From Coraliomargarita sp. CAG:312 (GTDB lineage: Bacteria; Verrucomicrobiota; Verrucomicrobiia; Opitutales; Intestinicryptomonadaceae), in assembly GCA_000438015.1 (NCBI GenBank), contig FR901603.1:5687-62670 (forward strand): 56,984 nucleotides of DNA. The letters are read 5' to 3'. A model generated the notes under the pieces. It worked only from the letters and a program-made list of their open reading frames with translations. It ran no database searches and was not told the origin of the DNA. This document shows positions 9,701-18,102 of the stretch, one piece after another (positions within the stretch are counted from its first letter, which is position 1; each line of letters opens with the position of its first letter). A program made the translations under genes and the position numbers.

Positions 9701-11281
9701 AGGCTTTTTGTCGCCTTAAAGGAGAAAGATGCGGATAGATATAATTCCAACGCTGTATACATATTGGCAAATTCCATTGGTAAATGCAACTTCGTGGATT
9801 ATTGCAAAGTCAAAATCCCTAAAGAGCTTGTTATTGAAAATATCAAGGATATTCCCGCGTACAGGCTCAACTCGATATCAATTGATATCCTTGATTACCT
9901 CTCGGAAAACGGTGAATCCGCCTTGTACGACAAATTTGAAAAGGCGTTCATAAAAGAAAAAGACTCAAATGCAATGGCGTATGCGGCCCGCCGCTTTTTC
10001 GATCGAAATACTCCCGAGGGTGACAAGAAAGCGTTTGAAATATATTCCCGGATGATGGAACTTGGTCACACTCTGACCTTGTCTGAGTTGGGGAGTATGT
10101 TCTTTAACGGAAGAGGCGCTGCCCGCAATTATAAAAAAGCCTTCGAAATTTTTAAAAAGGCTGCGGATAAGAAAGGTTGGATTGACTCTACAAGCTGCAT
10201 TTGGACGGCGCTGATGTACAAAAACGGATGGGGCGTGGAGAAGTCTGATGAAATGGCTCGCAAGTATGTGGAGCTCGCGGAAGGAGCCCATAACTATGAA
10301 TACGATTTTACGCAATTTTCGGAACAATTGATATGCGGAGACTGCTGTATTTATAACTTCAAGGGCGCTCCGAAATGTCCCGACTTAGGAGTGGAACTTC
10401 TGGAGCGGGTTGTATCGTCCAAGAATCCAAATGTAGATTCATTTCGCAGATATGCAATTCTTCTAGAGGACGGAAAATATATAAAGCGGGATTTGAAAAA
10501 GGCGGCTTCATATTATGAAAAGTTCGCCCGCCAGCGCAAAAAGGAGAATTACGCCGGGGACGAAGATTATTGGGGATTTGGCGATGCCATTAGAATTCTG
10601 AAAAACTCTCCGGAGGAAAGCGACCGCAAGAAGGCGTTTGAACTGGCCCGCGAATGGCTTGGGGCAGTGCCGGATTCAATCAACGCAAAAGTCGATATTG
10701 CCCTGCTTAAAATGTATGGCTTGGGAACTGAAAAAAATCCGAAGGAAGCCGTAGCTTATCTAAACAAGGCCATAGCCTCAAAACTTAAAAAGGAAATGTA
10801 TCTCTGGAGGGCGTACGGAGTTTTGGCGTATTGCCATATGAATGGGATCGGCGTTGAGAAATCTCCGGAGAAGGTTCGGGAGATTGTATCGGCGGTTCGA
10901 AAAATAAAGGTTTCTAGATGCGGGGTATGGCATCCGTTTTTATCGTACGCGGAATGGTTTAATCCGAATAGGGAATTTTACGACACAGATATTGTCGACA
11001 ATCCGGCTTTGCCGCCCGATAAGGAAATCTCGCTGTTTTGGCTCAGAGAGTTTGAAAAAGTCGCCGATACCGCGAAAAATCCGAAATTTAGCGTAAAGGC
11101 GTATGGATTTTTGGTTGATTATTTCACAAAAGAAAGGGGATTTGAAGATCCGCAAAAAGCAGGAAGTCTAAAAGAAAAGCTGGCAAAAGCAAAAGAGCGC
11201 GTTGAAGCCGCAAAGAAAAAGCCTGGTGCGGAGAAAAATACAGGCGCAGGAGGAAATGTCAAAGCAAGCGCAGGTGGATAA
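6761..11281 (+). CDS. Giant Sel1-repeat lipoprotein, 1506 aa
   Basis: I start it at the ATG at 6761, because that gives the lipoprotein signal MNNFRIAIVALIFFVSAC, with lipidation expected at Cys18. An in-frame TTG at 6755 is the only other choice. The protein is a long helical-repeat array. Clear Sel1 units include YYYGLGVKEDKALALKYY, MFFNGRGAARNYKKAFEIF, KNGWGVEKSDEMARKYVEL, MYGLGTEKNPKEAVAYL and HMNGIGVEKSPEKVREI, with more degenerate units before them. The tail is Lys/Ala/Gly-rich and low-complexity. No enzymatic motif is visible. Such proteins usually act as scaffolds; this one should be membrane-anchored facing the periplasm or surface. Its size, secretion and closeness to the other Sel1-like protein are notable. 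Confidence 0.85.
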   Translation: MNNFRIAIVALIFFVSACAQIDYSDYESEVDIHNKPIKEVESLAKQGNLDAKFRLAIDKMAYSRDEAIEEIKSLYYDSKHLISGYYIANRLSNQNERLEILREISDNGNSYTSACAKCDILAENLKLSLDSLDKEKFDKYYSELLSYAKSDFQPAAVHLKFFIETNLEKIEKLKDVSKDILFLYKTLARISKTDEKYYALEYAEALAKSGKWDEAVAMLKPLADDFTKHGSFRMSQSLSQRVGGNFYAEAKAAALMACACDNGLGTAKDENAAKRYRDKVMQLQNEWFLKSFARTFDASGVDKNSFVFDSPEDAKAYRAAAKKIKNSRAERLRNYYSRLAKKISDASKKSLDDLKSASDEIEKVEYAKKLLDLKSINVGKYTIGKYNNDNAKEAISILETLADEGSQYAHLTLAELYKGGNSRNATFSILNMPVDFDAGKARMHADKASHIDNEWAWMAQADKLLGDLDLLKTNAPESIALDGYTVKTDSIDSALQKYRTAANLGYAKAFIRLFEIYNNGIPIGYGKYLVEPDKSLALEYAKKSVDLGDMRLMHYVEDSSDRDKSIQRKLSIIKKHLDSKGGAVAEAFAILQENGQASTHSSSEPEKIKDSVAEGALDSAFAKCNSEEVENNAGKKFAQNAAHEKCSIALSSEFSDYFKSLPKTQENRFLYSLACVSENKIDEAAKELKALAAERYPEAVRIIIELVGVIYGTAEEIDRYCSLAEELKLPIPNWRFNSADYNIARYEETKDDAFLQDFYYICTPKVLEFLSKHSRNNKGALYWAAFRLFNADAQKSLLEFDEVLDFIKNCAKDPKLAPDANVLLAYAYSGNPKMKNNPQLSSSYIKAAGESWSGRARCPAYKMFCFDSIDDMQTQSRFNLFSQSINENDNGNSHNLSYIEKNSLEDLRAANKKNPKSLIIKRALAEKEKALGNYAEALKLYKELNEKNPSDINYSTVLAEMYYYGLGVKEDKALALKYYDRLFVALKEKDADRYNSNAVYILANSIGKCNFVDYCKVKIPKELVIENIKDIPAYRLNSISIDILDYLSENGESALYDKFEKAFIKEKDSNAMAYAARRFFDRNTPEGDKKAFEIYSRMMELGHTLTLSELGSMFFNGRGAARNYKKAFEIFKKAADKKGWIDSTSCIWTALMYKNGWGVEKSDEMARKYVELAEGAHNYEYDFTQFSEQLICGDCCIYNFKGAPKCPDLGVELLERVVSSKNPNVDSFRRYAILLEDGKYIKRDLKKAASYYEKFARQRKKENYAGDEDYWGFGDAIRILKNSPEESDRKKAFELAREWLGAVPDSINAKVDIALLKMYGLGTEKNPKEAVAYLNKAIASKLKKEMYLWRAYGVLAYCHMNGIGVEKSPEKVREIVSAVRKIKVSRCGVWHPFLSYAEWFNPNREFYDTDIVDNPALPPDKEISLFWLREFEKVADTAKNPKFSVKAYGFLVDYFTKERGFEDPQKAGSLKEKLAKAKERVEAAKKKPGAEKNTGAGGNVKASAGG

Positions 11282-11798
11282 GAGATCGGCTTATGCCAAG
11301 AATATTTGTGCGGTAAAATACCCCGGATAATAGCAGTAAAAATAAAAATTCTCTTTTAATATAGAGATATAGTTAATAATGCCGTTTTGCTTAAATGAGC
11401 GGTTTTGCGCCAATTAATGGCTATTTCTTTGCGGCAATTGTGAAACGGCAAAATTTAAACGCCGCGCGGGCGAAAAATAAAAGAAATACATTTGCGCCAA
11501 AAGCTCTTATTTTTTTAACCGTAATATATCATTATACCTAATTGTATATTGTTTGTTTGCAGGAATTTTTGATAAATCAGCTTGACATTCCTCATATCGT
11601 TTCTTTAACTATTGCGCAATTGTTATGAGATGTTTTTTTGGGGGGAAGGAATGTCTGATAAAAGGAATTTAAGCCTGATTGTTTTCATTCCTTTGCTTGT
11701 CGGGATTACTGAATAACGGTTTCACTACTGGCGATACATCCGCAATTATTCTCATAAAACAAAATACGCAAACGCTATTCAAAACCAAATAAATATAT
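11282..11798. other. 517-bp leader region upstream of the PEP-CTERM protein
   Basis: This is a very AT-rich region with no gene I can support. It holds the promoter candidate at 11582-11610, a T7G6 homopolymer junction at 11633-11645, and two nested 8-bp inverted repeats: TTATGAGA (11623) with TCTCATAA (11750), and AAGGAATG (11646) with CATTCCTT (11686). Repeats this short are expected by chance in such sequence. The long leader may still matter for regulation of the surface protein. Confidence 0.45.
11582..11610 (+). promoter_or_regulatory. Candidate sigma-70-type promoter for the PEP-CTERM protein
   Basis: A perfect -35 box TTGACA (11582-11587) is followed after 17 bp by TTAACT (11605-11610), a moderate match to TATAAT. 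It would give an untranslated leader of about 180 nt before the ATG at 11799. The assignment is by pattern only. Confidence 0.4.
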
Positions 11799-14700
11799 AT
11801 GAAAAGGAATTTGATTAATACGCCGCTTTTTGCTTTGTTTGCAGGAGCTTTTTTGTTCGAATCGGGCACCGCTTTCGCGAGCAGCCCTGTTATAATAGGC
11901 GAAGGAACATACGACTCAGCCATCTATGCGACTGAGGAGGATACAACCGGAGGGTCTTCTCTGTATATCAACGGAGGAACTTTCAACTTGTATTCCAGCG
12001 TGTCAAATCCCGACTTGTATCTTTACGGCGGGGGTTCTGAGGGTGTTTCCATAACTGGTAACACGTATTTCCAATTTAACGCTGGCGAAGTCTTGCCGGG
12101 GGATTGGTCGCACAGCCTTTACGGGGGAGGCTCTCTAAACACTACGATAACTGGTTCCTCAAAGTTTGAAATGAACGGAGGAAGTATATACGGGGCTGAT
12201 TTGAACCGTTCGGCAATTTTCGGAGCTTCGCGCCCCGGAAGCGTGGTTAAAGGAAATTCGCAAGTTGTTATAAATGCAGGGACGATTAAGGGACTTACAA
12301 TATACGGCGGTGCTGATGGCGCTAATACCCGTTTTGACGGACAGATGGGAACATACAGCCATTATATCGACCTTGCCGAAACAAGCACGGTTGAGGGCAA
12401 TGCAAGCGTCACAATTGGCGAGAACGCAACTGTTTATACGGTTGTTGCCGGTGGGCGCGGAAATTCTGTTATAAAAGGAAATGTGTCTTTAAACATAAAC
12501 GGTAAGACTTCCAACGTAAACCAAGGCGGAGATCAATACGGAAAGATTTACGGCATCACGTCGGCGACGTTCGGAAGCAAAGCGGTTACGGGGTCGATTA
12601 TTTCTGCGGGCGACATATACGGAAGCAATGTCTCTTTTAAAGATGATGGAAGCGTCGATTCTGTTGTGGACGCAAATAAGATAGTGGTGTATTCCACATA
12701 TAACGGCTCTACTGTAAACGGCGTTTTGCAGGGGTTCGGTACATTTGGTTCGTACGACGATCCCGTCAATACAGTTTACGGTTCGATAAACGTCAAGATA
12801 AACGACGGCACCAAGGTGACAAGCAATGTAAGGTCTGCCGGTTTGGCTACCCACGTTCTTGGAAATACGTCGCTTACGATATCAGGTGAAAACACTAATA
12901 TAGGCGGCAACGTTTATGCCGGATCTGAGCGCGGCTCGCAGATAGACGGCAACGCCACTTTGATAATTGACAGCGCAACCGTGAAAGGCGATGTTTACGG
13001 GGGCGGATATGGAATTTATTACAAGGACAATTCCGGAGAGTATGCAAACCAGGATGCCGTCATAAAGGGAAATTCCAATGTGATTGTAAGGAACGCGACT
13101 GTCGAAGGTGGCATTTATGCTGGCGGAAAGGGCCAGCGCGCAATTACCGAGGGCGACGCTACCGTGACTTTGACTGGGACTGTAAACACGCCGATTCTTT
13201 CCGGATACGGAAAATCGCAAACGCTCGGCGAGGAGGACATGGGCAAGGGCGTAACGCTCGGAAACCGCACCTTGAACTTTAGCAATACGTCAGACCCGTG
13301 GAGCGGCGCTATAACTGCCGCCGTCGACGGATTCAACCGCATAATTGTGGATAAAAACACAACTGTAGAGGCAATGAACGTCAAAATGGAAGAAGCAATG
13401 TATTTAGGAGGTTCAGGAAGTTTGACGATGACGGCTTCAATGGAGGGAGTATCGGTCGAGAATAAATTATTTATGGAGCTCGAAAACGAGCTAAACCTTA
13501 CATTCACAGGATCTTCTTTTAAGAACAATACTGTAGCAAATACAACGCAGCTTCCAGGGCTTATAACCGGATGGAACAGCGGTGTAGTGGTTTTAAAGGA
13601 TTCAGTTTTTGAAAATAATTCCTTGACGGCAAACTATCTGCAGGGCGGGGTATTGTACAACATAGCGGGCAACTCTGTAATTGAGAACTCAAAATTTGTC
13701 GGCACGGTCGCAAACGGAACTTCCGACAGGGTCAGAGGTTCGGTTTTATATTTCAACAACCATAGCGCAGACGTGTCCGGTTCGGTTTTTGAAGGCAACA
13801 CAGCAAACGGATATGGCGATAATCTCACTGCGGGCGCAGTGTATATAGAAAATCAAAGCGACCAGAAACAGACTTTGACCATAGAAAACAGCTATTTTGA
13901 AAACAATGCCGCCGTAGGGCATAACGGATACACCGCAATGGGCGGCGCAGTACACGCTCTTTATAGAAGCGGAGCTGGCGCGGATGTTGTCATAAGCGAT
14001 ACTGTATTTACCAACAATAGCGCGACTACAAAAGGGGGCGCGATTTATGTAGCCGGAGAGTCCCTTGCTCTCAATGCGACCAAAAGTATGGCTTACATGG
14101 GAAACACTTCCGCCGAGGGCGGCTTTTTGTATCTTGACGAAAACGCAGGCAAATCTGCAAGCGCGTCTTTCAATATTTCGGACGGGGCTATTCTTACAAT
14201 AGGTGCCGCCGGAAGCGGTGCAGACTCTATTGCAGGAGTGTCGTCGGCTTCATTTTCTAAATCCGGCGCCGGAATTCTCACAGTCAACGGCGATATGTCA
14301 GGATATTTGGGAACATTGAACGTAAACGCCGGAACGATGAATGTTAACAACGGACTTGGCGCGGGTTCCATAAATATAGCGGCGGGTGCTAATTTGGGCG
14401 TTGCGCTGTCGTCTGGCGCGCTTTCGTCTTCGGCGGTTGTCAACGACGGAGTCTTGTCATTAAAGCGCGGGACGCTTTCTGACCGCGAAACTGTTTCAAT
14501 GGCTTCTTACAATGGCTCCGGTTCGGTGGCGGCGTTCGGCGGATTTTATGAAAACGGAGTGTTTACTGCAGGCGCCAGCGCGGAGGCCTCAAACGGCCTT
14601 ACGGTCGGTTCTGCAGATACCGACGTTCAGACGGTAAAATATTCTTCCGACGGAGAAAATCTCGTTATGGATTTCGACGTATCTAAAATGGGAGACGCAA

Positions 14701-15056
14701 AAATAACGCTTGAATCTGTTTCGGCGGTTTCAGACAAGGGAAACATCCAGGGAACTCTTTTGTCGGGATTCGACGTTGTAGCCAGCTACGACGCTGCGTT
14801 GGATTTTAGCGTTGTATTTAGTGCGTATGTCGGCGAGGGATTGGACGTTTCACAAATATCGGCTTGGCACAAGGAATCCGGCAGCGACGTATGGACTCTG
14901 CTTGAAACCGATATCTCCTACGACGGAGGCATGGCTAGCATTGTAGTTGACGGATTTGGTTCGTACGCATTTTCGTCGATTCCAGAACCTTCGGAAATAG
15001 CCGCTGCGCTGGGTATGCTCGCGCTTGGATTTGCAGCCTTTCGCAGGCGCAGATAA
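11799..15056 (+). CDS. Large beta-helical surface protein with PEP-CTERM sorting signal
   Basis: This 1085-residue protein begins with a signal peptide (MKRNLINTPLFALFAGAFLF..TAFA) and is rich in Gly, Asn, Ser and Thr. Its middle carries repeated motifs of the YGGG and NGGTF type, and then the polymorphic-outer-membrane-protein pattern: FENNSLT, GGAVHAL, FTNNSATTKGGAIYV. A segment resembling autotransporter-associated strand repeats follows (SGAGILTVNGDMSG.. LNVNAGTMNVNNG). It has no C-terminal autotransporter barrel. Instead it ends SSIPEPSEIAAALGML..FAAFRRRR, a PEP-CTERM signal (PEP motif, hydrophobic helix, Arg cluster) that exosortase systems process in the inner membrane. It is probably an extracellular adhesin-like or matrix protein. 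No exosortase gene lies in the window. It is monocistronic, with a strong terminator after it. Confidence 0.85.
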   Translation: MKRNLINTPLFALFAGAFLFESGTAFASSPVIIGEGTYDSAIYATEEDTTGGSSLYINGGTFNLYSSVSNPDLYLYGGGSEGVSITGNTYFQFNAGEVLPGDWSHSLYGGGSLNTTITGSSKFEMNGGSIYGADLNRSAIFGASRPGSVVKGNSQVVINAGTIKGLTIYGGADGANTRFDGQMGTYSHYIDLAETSTVEGNASVTIGENATVYTVVAGGRGNSVIKGNVSLNINGKTSNVNQGGDQYGKIYGITSATFGSKAVTGSIISAGDIYGSNVSFKDDGSVDSVVDANKIVVYSTYNGSTVNGVLQGFGTFGSYDDPVNTVYGSINVKINDGTKVTSNVRSAGLATHVLGNTSLTISGENTNIGGNVYAGSERGSQIDGNATLIIDSATVKGDVYGGGYGIYYKDNSGEYANQDAVIKGNSNVIVRNATVEGGIYAGGKGQRAITEGDATVTLTGTVNTPILSGYGKSQTLGEEDMGKGVTLGNRTLNFSNTSDPWSGAITAAVDGFNRIIVDKNTTVEAMNVKMEEAMYLGGSGSLTMTASMEGVSVENKLFMELENELNLTFTGSSFKNNTVANTTQLPGLITGWNSGVVVLKDSVFENNSLTANYLQGGVLYNIAGNSVIENSKFVGTVANGTSDRVRGSVLYFNNHSADVSGSVFEGNTANGYGDNLTAGAVYIENQSDQKQTLTIENSYFENNAAVGHNGYTAMGGAVHALYRSGAGADVVISDTVFTNNSATTKGGAIYVAGESLALNATKSMAYMGNTSAEGGFLYLDENAGKSASASFNISDGAILTIGAAGSGADSIAGVSSASFSKSGAGILTVNGDMSGYLGTLNVNAGTMNVNNGLGAGSINIAAGANLGVALSSGALSSSAVVNDGVLSLKRGTLSDRETVSMASYNGSGSVAAFGGFYENGVFTAGASAEASNGLTVGSADTDVQTVKYSSDGENLVMDFDVSKMGDAKITLESVSAVSDKGNIQGTLLSGFDVVASYDAALDFSVVFSAYVGEGLDVSQISAWHKESGSDVWTLLETDISYDGGMASIVVDGFGSYAFSSIPEPSEIAAALGMLALGFAAFRRRR

Positions 15057-15081
15057 GCGGGAAAATTAAATAATTTAAATT

Positions 15082-15116
15082 AGCTCCGCCACGCTGCCGT
15101 GCGGAGCTTTTATTTT
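15082..15116 (+). terminator. Rho-independent terminator of the PEP-CTERM protein gene
   Basis: AGCTCCGC (15082-15089) pairs perfectly with GCGGAGCT (15101-15108), with further ACG/CGT pairing inside, and is followed by TTTATTTTAT. It starts 25 bp after the stop codon. Confidence 0.85.
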
Positions 15117-15318
15117 ATAGAGTTTTGGTTGCGCATTGAAGGCGTTTGTTTTGCTTCCCCAAAACACAGACTACCCATATGGGAACTTCAAAGCGCAATA
15201 TGTCGGCAGCAAAACGCGCAAAGAGGCGTTTGTTTTTTACTTTTGCGCGCGGAAACTTTGTTTTGCATGCGGCGGCACTTTTTAAGGCGCGAGGTTTTTT
15301 ATTCCCGGACGTATTTGC

Positions 15319-16398
15319 CTATTGCGGGCCGAGCGACTTCTTTAGAGCGAGCTGGCCGCATGCGGCGTCTATCTCCGAGCCTTTTTCGCGGCGGAGCGTA
15401 TATGAGGCTCCAGCTTCGTCCAGAATTCTTGCAAACGCCGCGCGCCTGCCGGCGTCGCTGCGCTGCCATGAAAGGGCGGGAACTTTGTTGTAGGGAATCA
15501 AATTTATGTGGGCGTGGAGCCTTTTGGCTATTTTTGCAAGTTCCCGAGCCTGCTCAAAAGAATCGTTTACGTTCTTTATGAGAATGTATTCGAGCGTGAT
15601 CATTCTTCCGCAGCTTTTTGAGAATTTTTCGGCGGCGCCAAGCAGGCGAGCAAGCGGGAAACGGGAATTTATCGGCATGATTTTCCCGCGCACTTCGTCG
15701 GTGGCTCCGTGCAGGCTTATGGCAAGGCGGTAGGGGAATCCGTCTTCGGGGAGCTTTTCAAGCCTGTCGGCTATCCCGCAAGTCGATACCGTTATGCGCC
15801 GCGCGCCGAACGCGAATTTTTCCGCCGAATTGAAAACTTTCAGGGCGGACATGAGATTTGTGTAGTTTATGAGCGGCTCTCCCATTCCCATCACAACGAT
15901 GTTTTCAAACTCAAATCTTCTTATCCTTTTCCCATTGTCGATTGTTTCTTCTACAAACGGCAGCGCTTGCGAGATTATCTCCTCCGCAGTCAGGTTGCGC
16001 ACAAAGCCCCTGAGCGCCGACGCGCAGAATTTGCACGCGCATGCGCATCCGACTTGCGTGCTTAAACACAGCGTCTTTCTTATTCCCCCGTCTTCCGAAG
16101 GGGCTTTTAAAAGCACGCATTCTATAAAATTTCCGTCGCTTAGCCCAAATAGGTACTTTTTTGTCTCGTCGCCCGACTGTTTCTCGCCCGCCATTTTTGC
16201 GGAGAAAAATTGAAAATGCTCCGAAAGCCACTCTTTCAGTTTCTTTGGAATAGCTGGAATTTCAAGCGGATTGAAAATTTTATTTTTGTAAACCGCGTCA
16301 AAAACTTGTTTCGCGCGGTATTTCTCAAATCCTGCCTCGGCAAGGCGATTTTTTAATTCGTCCGCATTGAGAAGAAAAAAACTTTCTTTCTCTTCCAT
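15319..16398 (-). CDS. rlmN: 23S rRNA (adenine2503-C2)-methyltransferase RlmN
   Basis: This radical-SAM enzyme methylates C2 of A2503 in 23S rRNA and, in characterised bacteria, A37 of some tRNAs. At 359 residues it has the usual family length. The cluster-binding CxxxCxxC is C118, C122 and C125, within VGCACACKFC. The catalytic C-terminal cysteine that forms the methylated intermediate is C347, in IDAACGQLA. The VMGMGEPL and ISLHGATD segments are also typical. It is the last gene of a minus-strand run after the entericidin-like lipoprotein, 28 bp downstream of it. It probably shares transcription with that group. Confidence 0.95.
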   Translation of the reverse strand: MEEKESFFLLNADELKNRLAEAGFEKYRAKQVFDAVYKNKIFNPLEIPAIPKKLKEWLSEHFQFFSAKMAGEKQSGDETKKYLFGLSDGNFIECVLLKAPSEDGGIRKTLCLSTQVGCACACKFCASALRGFVRNLTAEEIISQALPFVEETIDNGKRIRRFEFENIVVMGMGEPLINYTNLMSALKVFNSAEKFAFGARRITVSTCGIADRLEKLPEDGFPYRLAISLHGATDEVRGKIMPINSRFPLARLLGAAEKFSKSCGRMITLEYILIKNVNDSFEQARELAKIAKRLHAHINLIPYNKVPALSWQRSDAGRRAAFARILDEAGASYTLRREKGSEIDAACGQLALKKSLGPQ

Positions 16399-16426
16399 TT
16401 TGCAGCAGTTCGCGGATTAAAAAAAC

Positions 16427-16666
16427 TTAAAAACGCTCCGAACTTTGCGGGCGCCAAGTATCTCTGTCCAGAGATTTATTTCTCTCGCTCACTTTCTTAA
16501 TGTAAGAGTTTGCCGTTGTGGTTTCTCCCGTTATAACGGAACCAATCGGCGTTTCCTCTGCGTCCCTGCCGACGTTTTCCGCAGTTTGGCATGCGGAAAG
16601 CAAAAAGGCGCACACACCTATCGCCGCGACTTTTGGCAGCCCATTTATTTTTGTTTTGTTTTGCAT
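16427..16666 (-). CDS. Small entericidin-like lipoprotein
   Basis: A 79-residue protein with a signal peptide ending in the lipobox LLSAC (Cys26). The sequence right after the cysteine, QTAENVGRDAEETPIGSVI, resembles the entericidin family, whose E. coli members are short lipoproteins of an antidote/toxin pair. This protein continues with a hydrophilic tail (KKVSERNKSLDRDTW) not found in classical entericidins. It lies between a hypothetical gene and rlmN on the same strand. The family assignment is tentative and the toxin role is not implied by the sequence. Confidence 0.65.
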   Translation of the reverse strand: MQNKTKINGLPKVAAIGVCAFLLSACQTAENVGRDAEETPIGSVITGETTTANSYIKKVSERNKSLDRDTWRPQSSERF

Positions 16667-16693
16667 AGTTTTTGACTAAAGGCTTATATCTTG

Positions 16694-16951
16694 CTAGCTT
16701 TCTTTTTGGCCGGCGTATTTCGACTCTATCATTATTCTGCCTTTAAAGGACCATTTAACTACTTTTGTCCCGTCGGGCTTTACGATTTTTATCCTTTCAA
16801 AATTTATCTGTTTGCCGCTTTCTCCGTCTATAAATGCCTGGAAATAAATCTTGTCGTAGGTTTCCGGCGGAGGAAGGCGTTTTGCGGCTGAAATAATTTG
16901 CGATATTGAAGGTGCGAATTTCTTTTGGGGACTTGAATTATCTTCGGACAT
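16694..16951 (-). CDS. Hypothetical protein, 85 aa
   Basis: A small hydrophilic protein without signal peptide or membrane segment. It starts 20 bp after the agmatine deiminase stop codon and ends 27 bp before the lipoprotein gene, so it is probably cotranscribed with both. The C-terminal half (FERIKIVKPDGTKVVKWSF) has a beta-hairpin look. I do not recognise a family. Confidence 0.6.
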   Translation of the reverse strand: MSEDNSSPQKKFAPSISQIISAAKRLPPPETYDKIYFQAFIDGESGKQINFERIKIVKPDGTKVVKWSFKGRIMIESKYAGQKES

Positions 16952-16971
16952 ATACCTGGCAAAGTGTGGAT

Positions 16972-18102
16972 TTATTCTTTAAAATTTTCAAGCTTATTTA
17001 TTTGAGCAGGTTCTTGTTGGGTTAGGCAGTGAACGGCTCCGCCTTCCATGAGGAAATTTCTGCAGTCTATGGCAACGATTTCTCTGCCTGGAAAACTGCT
17101 TCTCAAAATTTCTTCGGCGAATTTGTCTGACATTTGCGAATATGACGGCATTATGACTGCATTGTTTACTACAAGATAGTTAGCATAACTTGCGGGCAGA
17201 ATTCTGTCTTTGCCGTCGTAGCCCTTGGCTATGACCGGTTCCTTCGGAACGGGCAGCTCTACAATTTCATAACGTTTACCGGATTCGCATGCTGCGTTTT
17301 TTAGAATATCCAAGTTCCGCTGTAGGTTTGCATACGATGCGTTTGACTGGTCGCACGATGCGGCAAGTATTTTTCCGCATGGAGTGAAGCGGGCAAGATT
17401 GTCTATATGCCCGTCTGTATCGTCTCCACAAAGCCCGTCCTTTAGCCAGATTACGCGGTCTATCCCGCAGCTTTGCATTAGGTACTCCTCTGCTTGGGCC
17501 TTTGTAAAACCGGGATTGCGGTTGGAATTTAGAACTACGCATTCCGTTGTCAACAGCCAGCCTTTGCCGTCGAACTCCAATGCTCCCCCCTCGCAAACCA
17601 TTTTGCGGCAATTTATAATTTCCGCGCCGGCGGCGAGCGCCATTTTTGATGCGAGGGCGTCGTCCAAATCCCATGGCGGAAATTTTCCGCCCCACGAATT
17701 GTATTTAAAGTCGAGCGCGCAAAGTTTGGAATTTCTTTGCAGAGCAAATATCGCCCCGCTGTCGCGGCACCATACGTCGTTTGTTGGTATGTCGTAAAAT
17801 TCGATGTTTGACAGATTCCCTAAAGCTTTTTCTATGCGCCGTTTGGCGTCTTCTGGGCCGGAATATCCTCGGCAGGCTTTGGGACTTTTAGCCGGGCAGT
17901 TGATCTTTACGGTTTCGTAGCGTGAAATTATCGCCGCCAGACGTGCAAAAGATTCCAGTGATTCTTCGCGCGCATTCGCCCACCAGCCTGGCATGCAAGG
18001 CCAGGTTATCCAAACGGCGGATTGCTCTTCCCATTCTGCGGGAATGCGGAATGTGGGCTTGCATTCCTGCCTTACGCATCCGTTAACGCATTCTTTTGAC
18101 AT
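16972..18102 (-). CDS. aguA: Agmatine deiminase / peptidyl-arginine deiminase family
   Basis: This enzyme probably hydrolyses agmatine to N-carbamoylputrescine and ammonia, a step to putrescine or an acid-stress response. The guanidino-modifying fold is seen in IPAEWEEQSAVWITWPC near the N-terminus, TNDVWCRDSGA, the catalytic-His segment DDTDGHIDNLARF, and the C-terminal GGAVHCLTQQEP with nucleophile C359. The length of 376 residues is normal. The start overlaps the end of the upstream CNNM gene by 20 bp, and no later Met would preserve the N-terminal motif. No carbamoylputrescine amidase (aguB) is adjacent, which is a little unusual. Porphyromonas-type peptidyl-arginine deiminases share the fold but carry export signals that are absent here. 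Confidence 0.88.
   Translation of the reverse strand: MSKECVNGCVRQECKPTFRIPAEWEEQSAVWITWPCMPGWWANAREESLESFARLAAIISRYETVKINCPAKSPKACRGYSGPEDAKRRIEKALGNLSNIEFYDIPTNDVWCRDSGAIFALQRNSKLCALDFKYNSWGGKFPPWDLDDALASKMALAAGAEIINCRKMVCEGGALEFDGKGWLLTTECVVLNSNRNPGFTKAQAEEYLMQSCGIDRVIWLKDGLCGDDTDGHIDNLARFTPCGKILAASCDQSNASYANLQRNLDILKNAACESGKRYEIVELPVPKEPVIAKGYDGKDRILPASYANYLVVNNAVIMPSYSQMSDKFAEEILRSSFPGREIVAIDCRNFLMEGGAVHCLTQQEPAQINKLENFKE

Noticed and set aside
11633..11645. T7G6 tract upstream of the surface protein as a phase-variable homopolymer
   Set aside because: Six G is short, and the tract lies more than 150 bp before the start codon with no clear promoter around it.
11623..11757. Nested 8-bp inverted repeats in the surface-protein leader as an invertible element
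   Set aside because: Repeats of 8 bp are expected by chance in 500 bp of AT-rich DNA.
12489..12854. Minus-strand open frame within the PEP-CTERM gene
   Set aside because: It is antisense to a well-supported gene, and its composition mirrors the repetitive coding strand.
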